Positions 35,476 through 46,557 of a stretch of 64,000 nucleotides of DNA are shown here, one piece after another. The DNA comes from Blasia pusilla. Its lineage: Eukaryota > Marchantiophyta > Marchantiopsida > Blasiales. The DNA is taken from NCBI GenBank assembly GCA_050084515.1, contig CM114274.1, positions 29,016,001-29,080,000 of the forward strand, given 5' to 3'. The translations under genes were made by a program, and so were the position numbers. The notes below the pieces were generated by a model. It worked only from the letters and a program-made list of their open reading frames with translations. It had not been told where the DNA came from and did no database searches. The first letter of the stretch is position 1. Each line of letters opens with the position of its first letter.

Positions 35476-36750
35476 ATGGAGCGATACCTCATGATGTTCT
35501 CGCATACTTGTAGGTGATGCCCCCGCCCCACCTACTACGTTCCTTCCGCAATGTGGTCGGCTGAACTCTCATGGACATCGCACTCTAATAAATAAATAAA
35601 AAGATGTGGACTAGTAACCTGTAGAATCTGCAAAATTCGATTGCGGAATATTCATAAGTACGTATGTTTTGGAAGCTTTTGCTAGTTATTGTCTCAGTCC
35701 ACAAATGTAAGACTGACATTTGCTAGCACACAAGGTCCAGGGGAACAATGCAGGAAGAAATTCATCATCGAACCTCGAAAATCGACTCATTCGAAAGCCA
35801 AACTGAAAGTCCAAACTAAGTGAACTATAAATTGTAGTGGGACTCGTCAAAGTACCTAAATTACTAAGTTGTTGAAGTGAATCGTCAAATGATGTTGCTG
35901 GTCACATTGATAGTAGTATAGCAAGACGTTGGTAGTCCCTCCATTGTTCGTCTTTTCTCCGTATGGGAAAAATGGATGCCATTTCAGTTTCTGCTAGAAT
36001 CGAACTGGCGCCCGCGAGACCGCTTCCGCTTTCTCCCTTTCTCCGGATAACGGGATCGAGGGCTGCATTTTTTCTTCCCATGATGAGATGATTTCTCCAC
36101 ATCCATGGATCTCATATCGGACAGGATTTTGACAGATTCCGTAACTGTACAAAGAGGGGAAAAGAGAAGTAAAGAAATTCCAGACTTTTCTTGATAACTG
36201 TCAAAGAATCAGGTAGGCAGAGCTTCGTTTCCCGGCCTTGATTCATTCACTGCGAACAGCTAAGCCGCCTCGAGATCGTCCTGTCAAGCCATCAGCAATA
36301 CAAGACGATCACGGGCACACTTCCTCCACCGCATCCCTTCTTGCAGATGCTTCCTCCCTACAACCAAATCGGACTTCACCTGGAGCTTTACACAAACATG
36401 TGGGTGGAAACTACTTTTCATCCAGACCTTCCTCAAAGTCGGTGAAGAACATTTCAGCCACATTTCACCCCAAGCATGCCACAACCTCACACTCAGACTA
36501 CATATTTCCTCTAACAAATCCGACAGTGGAACGATGCTACAGGAGTGGGAGACTAACACGAAATGATTGTTGAGAAAGGGGACCACAGAAAACAAGAGAA
36601 GGACAAAGTAAGGAAGTAGAACATGAGTCGCACATGCAAGAACTAGAGTAACCAAATAAAACAGAAACACACATGGACAAGAAGAACACAGATACACAAA
36701 GGTCAGCAGCCCACGTGTGTAGAACCCTACTCTTGAAAGAAGACTTACGA
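34600..36750 (+). repeat. Segmental duplication block C (partner at 56.84-59.2 kb)
   Basis: Shared with 56.84-59.2 kb: the run around TTGGTTTGTGAAAAT (34649 and 56947), ATAATCAAGACCTGTGATT (34953 and 57290), exon 2, and downstream GGACAGGATTTTGACA..TTCC.TAACTGTACAAAGAGGGG (36119 and 58330). Both are in plus orientation and strongly diverged. Confidence 0.85.
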
Positions 36751-37889
36751 AAAGAAGAGAAAACAGAAACCTACATATGAAGAAGACTGACTACACCGGA
36801 GAGACGCTCAGAGCGCAAGACTGCCACAAGTCCCCCGTGAGACGATGGAGAAGAGGTTACTACTGTATAGGTAAGAAAACGGAATCCCTTCCTAGTCTAT
36901 TTTAGGATTCATATGTCTACCGAGCACCTCTCGTTTTTCAGTCCAGCTAATAGAACTTTCTTGAGCTAATAATAAGTGACTTTTCATGCGATTTCGTCTC
37001 TTTTGGAAGTTCGTTCTTTGTACGTTAGCGGCCTCCCGTTCCCCTCCCAACGGTCTCTAGATCTTCCATGTAAATACATGTGCTCCGATTTAGACCTTTC
37101 TTTCTTGTTACGTCGATGGTCTACACGTGTTTTCAAGAGATGATGGAGATCAGAAAGAATCGGAATCCTCCCCGAATCCATCGAAGGATTGTTAGGTCTA
37201 GCACGGAACGCTTCTTTTGGGCGGGGGTTAGGCTTCTAAGATTCTATATCGATTCTTATTCCTAAAGGACTTGGCTTTTTTATTTTGTCCTTGGACTAAA
37301 TAAAGATAATAATTTATTTAGTCCTTTCTCGAAGTTTCCTTACTTTGTGATTGTACGGGCTGACCAATAACGGTCGCCGTTTAATTAGATGTCTTCTTAG
37401 AGGTCACTTTGTTCACTTTTAAGAAAAAAAATTATTTATTTGTCCCCTAAATTGGCCTTCTCTTATGTTATATGCAATTTTATCCGATTCACAATAATTT
37501 TATTTATATATGTATATGAACGAGAAAGATTTTATCTCGTATCAACCGTATACTCAACTAGTTAGCATGCCCGTATTTCCTCGAGAAAATGATTTTTTAT
37601 AGTTTAGAATTTTTTTTAAATAATAATAATAAATTTAAATTTTTCTGAATAATTCAAATTTTCAATGAAAATTCCAAGTAAGAAATTTTCACTCTTTGAA
37701 GTAATTTCACTCCTTAATTAAATTAAAATTTTAATAATATCCCATTCCCTATATAGTTCCATCCTTCCATAAAAGTTTTAAATATACTTTTTCCTAAAAA
37801 ACACCCAAAAATTAAATCATTAATTCATATTTAATCAAAATTGATAACAAGGAAATTACTTATAATTTCCCTTTTCCATCCATTTTACC
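35476..37889. other. Gene-free stretch, AT-rich toward the right
   Basis: The left 1.2 kb is the duplicated 3' flank of copy C. From 37260 the DNA is very AT-rich with poly-A/T runs. No supported coding frame; a longer frame at 36238-36573 has no domain and is not kept in the duplicate. Confidence 0.5.
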
Positions 37890-38230
37890 AAGGCTGCATA
37901 GAAGCGGATATGCCCAACGGGTCCCCTGCCCATATCCGAGCCCGTCCCGAATCCCTCTGAGCCCGTAATATAGACCTGGGCTAGCAGAGCCCGCACCCCT
38001 TGCTTAGCCTGTATGAAGCTCGCGCACAGCCCCTAGCAGGCCTGCACAGGCCCCGCATGGCGAGCTCAAGCCCACACGCAGTGGGCCTTAGCCCGCCCAA
38101 TGGGTACCCATCCCATCTTGCAAGCCGCACTTGGGCTTCATGCGGGCTAGAAGATGGGTGCGGGTTGAGTGCGGACCACGGATACCCAATCTTGCATTGA
38201 CATGTCTATCCTAGGAACGGAGATAAGTCT
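37890..38230. mobile_element. GC-rich nonautonomous element, fourth member
   Basis: It opens with CCAAGGCTGCATAGAAG, close to the left terminus at 15731, and carries AGCCCGCACCCC, GGGCTAGCAGAGCCCGC and GCGGGCTAG units. Near 38188 a second terminus-like start (CCAATCTTGCATTGACATG) follows, so a second truncated copy may be abutting. Confidence 0.6.
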
Positions 38231-40290
38231 GGAGTGTCAATGAGTATATTATAGATAAATAAATAAATGATCTCCTCTTTTGATCAATAGAAGTTCACTG
38301 CGTTGCGGTTGAAGCTTTCTAAAACATTAATTAATGGCATAAAAATTCAGCCATATTTGATTTGGATGGATTATGATGCCCCTTGGAAATGGGAGGAGTT
38401 GCTAATCCAACATGTTCACACTTGGTGTGTTGGATCTCACATACTAAAGTTTCAACGGCAAGAATCAAAAAGCTAAGCTATAATAGGAGAGGGACGACCA
38501 ATGGATTTATTCCTTTTACAATGGATTTGGATATTTACAAATGTCTTTTCACACTTTCCTAAAATATCAAGCGGACTTTTCCATTCAATATTAAGGTGTT
38601 ACTATTTTTTAATCGATTACGTAATATCTTAAAAAATCCTAAAATCCAAGTTATCCATTATCTTTAAAAAAATTCTAAAAACCAAGGTTTGTTTAGGATT
38701 TTGTAATTATGAAAAAATATATCATTTCTCATAAATTTTTCTTATTACGGGAAAATATTTTTTCATTTGAAAACACCTACAACATTTGACATGCAACAAC
38801 ATGACAAACACACAAATAACAAAAATATATTTCACATATTATTTTAAATTTTGATTTATATGTAACATTATTTATCTCTTCTAACATTACTTTTTCACTA
38901 GACTATACACCAACTTTGTAGACTTTTCTATTTCCCGTTCATCCCATGAATTCACGTTTACCATGTGTTTTCGTCTCATCTAACTTATCCACTTAATTCT
39001 CCGTACATCATCTCTCCTTCATACGTATGAGAAAAGAAAGCCCCATAATAACTTATGTAGCTTATCCACTTAATTCTCCGTACACCATCTCTCCTCCATA
39101 CGTGTGAGAAAAGAAAGCCACCATAATAAAAAGGTGATGGGAACCTTCGAAAGTTCAAAGAGAGGTGGGGAAGAGTCGAGAAAGTCGAACCAAACCCGAC
39201 AATGGTGAAAGAAAGTTGCATCTTACCTACTAAACTCGCCCGGAGCACTAACAATATCACTTACTCCGAGAAAAACATACATTACTACATGGCTCTCGAT
39301 ATTCCGAGAGATCATAGCCTTTATGGCTCTGGTCTCCGGAACTCCAGGAGCTCCGGGACCCGTCCTAACCCCCCTACCCACCCGCAACCCCACCACCGAC
39401 CCGCGAGTTCTAACACGAGCGGTCTGCCGGAGGAAACCCTCCGGCCGACGACTAAATGTCCGCCCTGTGGTTCGGATATCGGATACCTAGGTCGGACTCA
39501 TCCCACCTTCTCATCCCAATCTAAATCGTCCCATCCCATCCCATCCATCCCATCCATGATGACATTACCTGGAGGTTGCATGAACGCTTTGGAAAAACGG
39601 AGAACGGTGAATTGATCCACCAAATGTAGGGAAATAAAACCCCTGGGATGGCCGGCCTCCTTGAATCGATCAGTGTAGTAGCCAATCATATTTCTCCCAA
39701 CTTAAGGAGTCGATCCACCGCATTTAGATTTGACCAATGGTAGGAGGTCTAGAATCAACGTACAGATTCTTAACCCAAGAGATCCAACGATGGAAATGAC
39801 CCACACTCTTTGAATGACCCCCCCCTTGTTAGGGCTGCCCCTCCATTTTCCCTGGACCAAGAAGTGAGGCGCATGAAGGTCCGGGCCTTGTTTGAATGCC
39901 TTCCATGTCAGAATACCTTCCGCTAGGCATTGCACTCTACTCATACTTCCGGAGTTGGAGACGAAGACAAGGGGATAGAATTGTTTCTAGGTTTCGGTTG
40001 CATTGCGGCGTTACTTTTCATTTCTGTCAGAAGGGCTCTCCGTCAACAAGCGGATCTGTAAGCGGGTTGATTGTTGCTTGTTGTCCCCAATGCTAATCGT
40101 CATGGGGAATCTGCAAATGGAATGTTCGTGAGGAGCCCCGAGTAAGCCCAAGTCGACCAGGATAAACAGCTGAAGGAAAGAAGCCGGAAAGGAGCCAAGC
40201 GGATTTGTCGGAACTGGCGGTTTTTTTATTCGCGTCGACATTGCGAGGTATCCACGAATTTTCCTCCCTCTCCTCTCTCCGTAGTTATTT
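38231..40290. other. Gene-free stretch
   Basis: AT-rich to 39.2 kb with a roughly 80-bp direct repeat (CTTATCCACTTAATTCTCCGTACA, 38983 and 39060, in two near-identical pieces). Then comes C-rich DNA with CCATC repeats near 39530-39556. No supported gene. Confidence 0.45.
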
Positions 40291-40300
40291 TTTCCTTTTT

Positions 40301-40898
40301 CTATTTACTGCCCCTCGAGGGCACTTTTACCGTGGGCGTTCCATGTTAAGAATGTGAATGAATTGAGGCTCATGGGGTTTGTATTCTGTCAAATCCGCCA
40401 AAATGCAATCTGACGGATCATCATCATAGTAGCCATAAAAATACAGGGCCCTATCTTAGCCGCTACCTTATCACGGAAAATCATTGGAGAGACTGGTGAC
40501 CCTATCTTAGCCGCTACCTTATTAAGAATGGAAGTGAATCGAGGCGTCTCCATTGGTGAGATTTTCCTTTTTTTGTGTTGAGAACGCACTTGCCGTAATC
40601 ATCCCTTGATTGCACATTTTCTATTTACTGCCCCTCGAGGGCACTTTTACCGTGGGCGTTCCATGTTAAGAATGTGAATGAATTGAGGCTCATGGGGTTT
40701 GTATTCTGTCAAATCTGCCAGAATGCAATTTGGCATATCATCATCATAGTAGCCACAAAAATACTGAAACTATAGAGACTCGGCTGACCCTATCTTAGCC
40801 GCTACCTTATGCGGAAGTGAATCGCGTCTCCATTGGTGAGATTTTCCTTTTTTTGTGTTGAGAACGCACTTGCCGTAATCATCCCTTGATTGCACATT
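40301..40898. repeat. Tandem duplication, 2 units of about 320 bp
   Basis: Unit 1 starts at 40301 (CTATTTACTGCCCCTCGAGG) and unit 2 at 40621 with the same text. Both end near ATCCCTTGATTGCACATT. Unit 2 has lost about 40 bp. Unit 1 itself holds two copies of CCTATCTTAGCCGCTACCTT. High identity outside the deletions suggests a recent duplication. Confidence 0.92.
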
Positions 40899-40985
40899 AA
40901 CACCTTGATTCCACGTTAACGCACTAATACGAGTGCTCTTCGGCTGCGGCCTTTCAATTTTATGGAAGCGCTGTGACTTTATCCT

Positions 40986-40990
<5 letters not shown>

Positions 40991-41034
<44 letters not shown>
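40991..41034. repeat. CT microsatellite
   Basis: An uninterrupted (CT)n run of about 44 bp; a shorter CT run lies at 42032-42048 on the far side of the LTR-like segment. Confidence 0.95.
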
Positions 41035-41035
<1 letters not shown>

Positions 41036-42031
41036 ACCCTCATGACCAAACAAGTGCCAAGCGGAACATTGGAACATTAGCGGGCTCACGCTAAGATGGT
41101 TTGCGCGTTGGAGTTGTCTCAAAGAGGAGACAAGAGACGAGACGCGAGCGAGAAGTCGCGTTTCAGATGTGATGGTCGCGACTCAGAAACCTGGACCAAA
41201 CGCGGAATGAGACTTGGAAGAAGTCGAGTCTAGGAAGTGGGTTGCCAAAAGGAAGATCCGGATTTGGAACGCCACTAGCGTTTGAGAGTTTCCGACTGTA
41301 TTTATGGCCATAACTTTTAACGCCGAGATGCGTTTGGAGCAAATAAGGGTGCGTTGGAAAGCTTATGGAGAGCCGGTCCAAACGCACTAAAGATCGCTGC
41401 AAATGCATAAGCAGCGGCCGAGATACGACCCGAAAACGACTGTAAGTGGAGTCGGGTTGAGGGCCACAATGAAGGGCCCGAACCTCTTTTCCCAAAGGGG
41501 AGGGGTCATTGGAGAACCCCAGAAGTACTAGTAAGGGGGAAGGTCTCCGAGAGTGCTTGGAACCCAAACCCCACTTTGGGCGCCGCGGGGCGGCTCAAGG
41601 GCATGGAACGGAACGCGAGTTTGGGCGTTGGGTTGGAAAACCTGCACCAAGTCCATTGAGGCGATTTTAGACATCCCTCTTGGATTTCACGCCGCGACTC
41701 AATTACTTGGGTCTCGGTTCGGAACTCACACGAAGACCGTTGAACAGTTGGGATCGTTAGGCGTGCAAGTGCCGTTTCAGATCCCTGGACTAACCAGGAA
41801 GTCTGTTCCAAGTCTTGAAGGACTTGCTATGTTTTGGAAGCTAGGAACTAAGGAAGGCTGAGCTTGATGAGACGTCGAGTCGAGGACTCGGTGGGTTGGA
41901 ACGCCGGTTGGCCCAGACCCGACTAACGAGAGTGCGTGTTTAGATGCAGATCGGCCATGAGTTCGTGACCTACTGAACGCACGCTTCCGCAACACTAAAG
42001 ATTGACGTTCAACGAGAGTAGGGGCGCGACA
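41035..42031. mobile_element. Solo-LTR-like segment of about 1 kb
   Basis: This GC-rich 1-kb block sits between two CT runs in AT-rich surroundings and contains text of the kind common in plant gypsy LTRs (ATGGCCATAACTTTTAACGCCGAGATGCGTTTGG, in part, near 41310; CCAAAGGGGAGGGGTCATT near 41491). It has no coding domain. Insertion into one CT microsatellite would explain CT on both sides as target-site duplication plus flank. TG and CA ends are not clear, so the class is inferred. Confidence 0.4.
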
Positions 42032-42059
42032 CTCTCTCTCTCTCTCTAATAGGGAGCAA

Positions 42060-43600
42060 ATAATTGCACTTACGCTGTAATAGCCACAATGTAACCAGCA
42101 CCCAACACAATTTTCCGAGTAACAAGATCTCCAGGTCCTATGTCCAATCCAATGCGATACTAGCGGTAAGTACAACACCGCAGACCTGGACAAAGCTGTA
42201 ATGGAAGCAAATGTTCTGAGTCGTGTAAAGCAATCTTATATCCATATGGCTGTAGTCTTCCCCACCTTTGAGCGATGGGGGGAATAGAAATACCTGGAAT
42301 ATGTGTCGAGGAGTCTCCTCGGATCAAGTCCCCTAGCAGTTCTGAAATAACGTACACCAAAGCCTGGCCGCCTTTTTGCATTAGTTCTGGATGAAATTCC
42401 AATCAATCTTGAACCTCATCTATCATCTCTGAACACCCAGGCATCCACAAAAACTAAGCATGTAGGTCGATGAACAAACTAACTCTAAAGATATATCTGT
42501 TGTCATCCATCTCCTGAAAAGATCTAACGGCTCTCGCCTTTTCCAAGCTATGTGTAGTTAGGTGAATAACCAGTCTCTTCCATACTAGATCGGAAGTAGT
42601 GCATCCCATATCTCCCATCTATCATCAGAATTTCTCGCTTCACCTTTTACCTGTAGTGTTTCTCACAAGGAGTATACTTATTTGCAATTTATCTAAGTAA
42701 ATTGAATTATTTCTTTATGATATCATGAACACGAGAGATGTTGCAAGTACGTCAGATTTGAGTACAATGGACTCGACTTGACAGGTGCCCTCATCACCTG
42801 ATTCCAATCTTCAAACTATTTCTATTCTGTGTCGAAATGAGCTACATCATCCACTTGCTGTCTGAGTGTTTATCAATATCCATCTCCTCACGGATACCAC
42901 ACAACTACCAACCAAGGGCAGCTCCAGTTTGCACCCTCAAGTTGTTGCCCAGCTACTCAACTAATCACATGCTGCACGCCATGGGATGAGGTTAGATACA
43001 TACTGGAGAGGTCGTAAAGGTGCTCATGGCCACAAGCACTATCACAGCTTGGTTTATTGAAAGGGAGAACCTCCCACTTTTGAACAGTATAAATCCTGTT
43101 ACACTCGACGAGTCATTCAGGTTGCCTGTGATAAGCACTTGGGTGGCCTCTCCAAAATATAAGTAAGCAAATCCATCCATGGTCGCATATCTGCATCCAG
43201 TTCAAAATGAGAATCAGAGAGGATGTCTTTTCTTTCGAGAAGCACTATACGAATTGTGACTTCTTGCTTGAGAAATATCCCTAAATAGAGCTAAATTTCT
43301 ATGATATCTACAAGCACGCCCCAAACTTATTTTCACTCTTAGCCGATTCAGGAAGGAAAAGAATGCTTCCATTACTTACATGAGAAAAATCCCCAAAAAG
43401 GCTAAATTTATGCAGCGGTTGAAGGGATGCGGATTCTTCATGCTTCGAGCGGAGAGAAGGCACACACTGCATGTCTGTGTACCCCACAAACCGAGGCAAT
43501 CTGTCCCCAATCAATGATTTTATGTACGCTGCTTTGGCGGAGATCTATGATATCCTTGCACCGTGGGTCCACGGCATATGCTACCACCACAACTGCTCCA
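42060..43600 (-). CDS. Candidate exons of an unrecognised gene
   Basis: Several minus-strand pieces look coding: 43308-43560 (SLIGDRLPRFVGYTDM), 42992-43180 (FGEATQVLITGNLNDS, then a hydrophobic stretch NQAVIVLVAMSTF), 42180-42402 (ISIPPIAQRWGRLQPYGYK) and about 42060-42150 (LDIGPGDLVTRKIVLGAGYI, membrane-like). They are in the same orientation with intron-sized gaps. I do not recognise the family and could not fix junctions: the last two pieces are split by an in-frame TAG unless spliced. Could be a real membrane-associated gene or a remnant. Confidence 0.28.
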
Positions 43601-44141
43601 ATAAAATCACATTTTCGAATTCCATGTTTTAAAAGTTTGGATCAGATCTGTCTCTAGATCCTACTACTGTCAAACAGAAGGTCAAGAAAATATAATCCTT
43701 GTAATGCTTGTGTTTGTGCCTATACTCCTTGAGTGGTTCTTCAAATACTGAGAAGAAGTGTCTAGAATTTTAGCCCGCCAATGCATCTCTTGATGCCATG
43801 AACATACTGGTGTCTTGAATTTTTTTTTGTGGATGCGTTTTACATTGCGATGTGCGTGAGACATCAATATTTGTCTCTTGTTTCCTCTAACATGGGATTC
43901 TTAGTAGTCAATATCAGTATAAAGCTGTGGAAAAAGAAGGCATTCTGTAAATTATGGAAGGCATTCTACAGAAGACAATTCTCCCTTTAGTAATGTTTAG
44001 GAGCTTGTATTGTATCCTATACTGAATGAGCATGTTCCTTGCTCACAAGCAATGGGTTAAATATGGTGTAATCCCCTTGGGTCATTGTGAGGTGATGATT
44101 TGTGATTCCTCATTGAATGTGTTTAAGGTTTTTTCTTTCCC

Positions 44142-46557
44142 ATGGCTACTTCCATATCATATTCTATCCGGGTAGTGTGTGGTGTTGCATTGGGGGAAAA
44201 TACCTACTGGAGATATTTGCATGATGGAACTAAGTGGATGTGCTTGGTTTGTAGTCGCATTTACTCAACAAAGAACAAAACCAAGTGCAATCAGCACTTG
44301 ACTAAGAAGCACCCAAACTTGGACCCATGCTACTTGGTACCTTTAGAGAATGCAGGCCGGCGTCCACAAGACCCTATCAAGGGCCGTAAAAGGAGCATTA
44401 GTGACTCACAGCGAGAAAAAGAATTGATGAAGAAATCAGGGGATGCTAGTGAGCGTTTAGAGAAAATGGGGAGGGAAAAATTATACAGATTTAGACAACA
44501 TTGGTCTGAGACTATCATCCCACACTTGTTCAAGAAGCCGGCCTTGTTGGCTCTAATGGAGTGTGATCTCCCAAAGTGTCTTTGTATCCAAGATTGGGAC
44601 GAAATATTGGATAGAGATAAATATGCGTTCTGTATTGTGAAAGTTCGAGAGTGTGGGGAGAGCAATGTCATGATGGATGTCATGGTGTTGGGATGCTTGG
44701 GTGCCATTCAGAGAGCTAGTGAGTCTGATTCTACTGACCTCATTGGAAGGGGAAAAAATTACTTCATACATTTGGAGTTGGTGAAGAAACTTTGGGGAGT
44801 AATAGAGCAGAAAGAGGGAGTATCATTGGGTTTGCTTCCACCTTATTTCAATGAAGAGAGATCAAGGCAAGTGAAGGAAACACTTTCTTGGATTGCTCAG
44901 AAAAAACAAAACTTGATGGGTTGGCTTGAGAGGGATCAAACCAAGTATGCAGATTTCATGGCTAGGCAGCAGTTCAATGAATGGTTGGAGAAGAGGAATG
45001 TGGAGAAGATGAAAGAAGTTTGTGAAAAACGAGCTTCTACATATGTCCCAAGGGAGAAGAGGGGTGTAGAGTTGGATTGGTCAAGGAAGACTATTCAAGA
45101 ATCTGCAGTGGGGTGTAGCTCTAGGAAGTCATCTCCCACTTTACAAGGAGATGAAAATGATGATATTAGTGATTTTCAAGTTTTGCGCCCAAGGAGAAGA
45201 TCGAAGATGGCTTCTAGGTCTGCTGTCGAGCAGACTACAACAAAGAGTGGGGATGAGAATGTCGCTTCAGCATCTGTGCAAGAGCCTAGGAAGAAAGGCA
45301 TGCGTACTCGATCCATGGGAGGTGCCTCTTCTTCCAAGGAAGCACTTCCACATGTTGTTCACCAAGATGTTGGTGAGTCTCTTGCCTCGCCCAGAGAGAG
45401 CTTGGTTTCAGTTGGAGCGGATGAGGGTGGTTTTGGAGTAGCTTCATGTGTTGTAGGAATAGAGGAAGGCATTCTTGCAAACCAGAGTCATGAACTTGGC
45501 ATTGGCTCTCCATCTGTTGAGACTATTCCATGTGGGAAAACCTTTCAATGTAGCTCTCTTGTGGGTGACCAAGATGTTGGTGGGTCTCTTGCATCGTCAA
45601 GAGAGAAGTTGGTTTCGGCGGGAGTGGATGAGGCTGGTTTTGGAGTAGCTTCATGTGTTGCAGGAACAGAGGAAGGTAATCATGCGGTGGTGGTTGGTGG
45701 TGATCTGATCGGGTCATCACGGAGTGAGAGTCTTCCATGTGATTTCACCTCCGAGAGGCTATTGGAACAGGGGTCAAGCCTTCATGGGGAGGATGAGCAT
45801 GCGGAGATTGTTGATGAGTTGGGAGATAGTGTAGTTGACCCTGTGGATATTGTGGAGACATTGCTGAGCCGTGTGGATAGCATAAACCATAGTATAATGC
45901 ATAGCCCTACAGAAGATACATTTATTACCCCGGTTGGTGGTGCTTTGGATGGTCATAAGACATCCAAAGAGGGTCACACTCATGATGATGGTGCTTCTCC
46001 TGCTGAATGTTCACCTCTTGTGGGACCTTCTTCCCATGATCTTTGTGCTGTAAGGAAGAATTTGTTGAAGGTTTCATCTTCATATGTACCCAAAAAGAGG
46101 AAGGGAAAGAAGAGTGTGGTAGTGCAGATTGAAGATGAGTCACATGAACATTGGGGGGTTTCATTCAGATGAAGATATGGATCAGATTTCAGAGAGCCAA
46201 ATTCTCAGAGATCTCAATGAGGTAAATGATGAGTGGGCTACTCTACCCAAGAGCCAAATTGCTGATGCTGCTGATTGTGGGGAGGTACAAACAGATTTGC
46301 CAAATGCCTCCCAACTTAATGTTACTCAGATCATGGCAGAAACAGACACAGATCTTCTTGTAGATGGTAGCCACTTGAGGCCCAAGAGAGTTCTACGCCA
46401 TACGGGATTATCCCCCACAGTGGAGGAGTGTAGAGAACTAGGGAAGTCCAAGGGTGAGATTATTCAAGATATGTTGATTACACCACCAAATCGACAGGCA
46501 AAAAAGAAGAATGTGTATGGCAAATCAAAACTTGGGCGGAAGCGGCCTTTGAAATAG
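44142..46557 (+). CDS. Large BED/C2H2-like zinc-finger protein, split by a one-base frameshift
   Basis: An ATG in good context (CCCATGGCT) opens 676 codons to a TGA at 46170. The N-terminus (residues about 25-65) has W..L..G.KWMCLVCSRIYS followed by NQHLTKKH, the C-x2-C...H-x4-H arrangement of a BED/C2H2 finger typical of transposon proteins. The middle is charged and helical; the C-terminal half is low-complexity with a tandem duplication and basic patches (PKKRKGKKS). At a run of six G (46153-46158) the plus-one frame takes over and stays open for about 130 codons to 46557, with a similar acidic then basic composition. One G fewer would give one protein of about 804 residues. Function unknown; it may be a second protein of the neighbouring Mutator-like element. 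Confidence 0.6.
45352..45685 (+). repeat. Internal duplication within the zinc-finger ORF
   Basis: A segment with QDVGESLASPRESLVS and GFGVASCVVG (from about 45364) recurs as QDVGGSLASSREKLVS and GFGVASCVAG (from about 45568), about 204 bp later and in frame, so the low-complexity tail grew by unequal duplication. Confidence 0.85.

Noticed and set aside
36238-36697. Overlapping frames of 111 and 137 codons in the 3' flank of block C
   Set aside because: Not preserved in the duplicate at 58.5 kb, no domain.
41163-41861. Frames of 134 and 101-102 codons in the LTR-like segment
   Set aside because: They lie in GC-rich LTR-like sequence and have no domain content.
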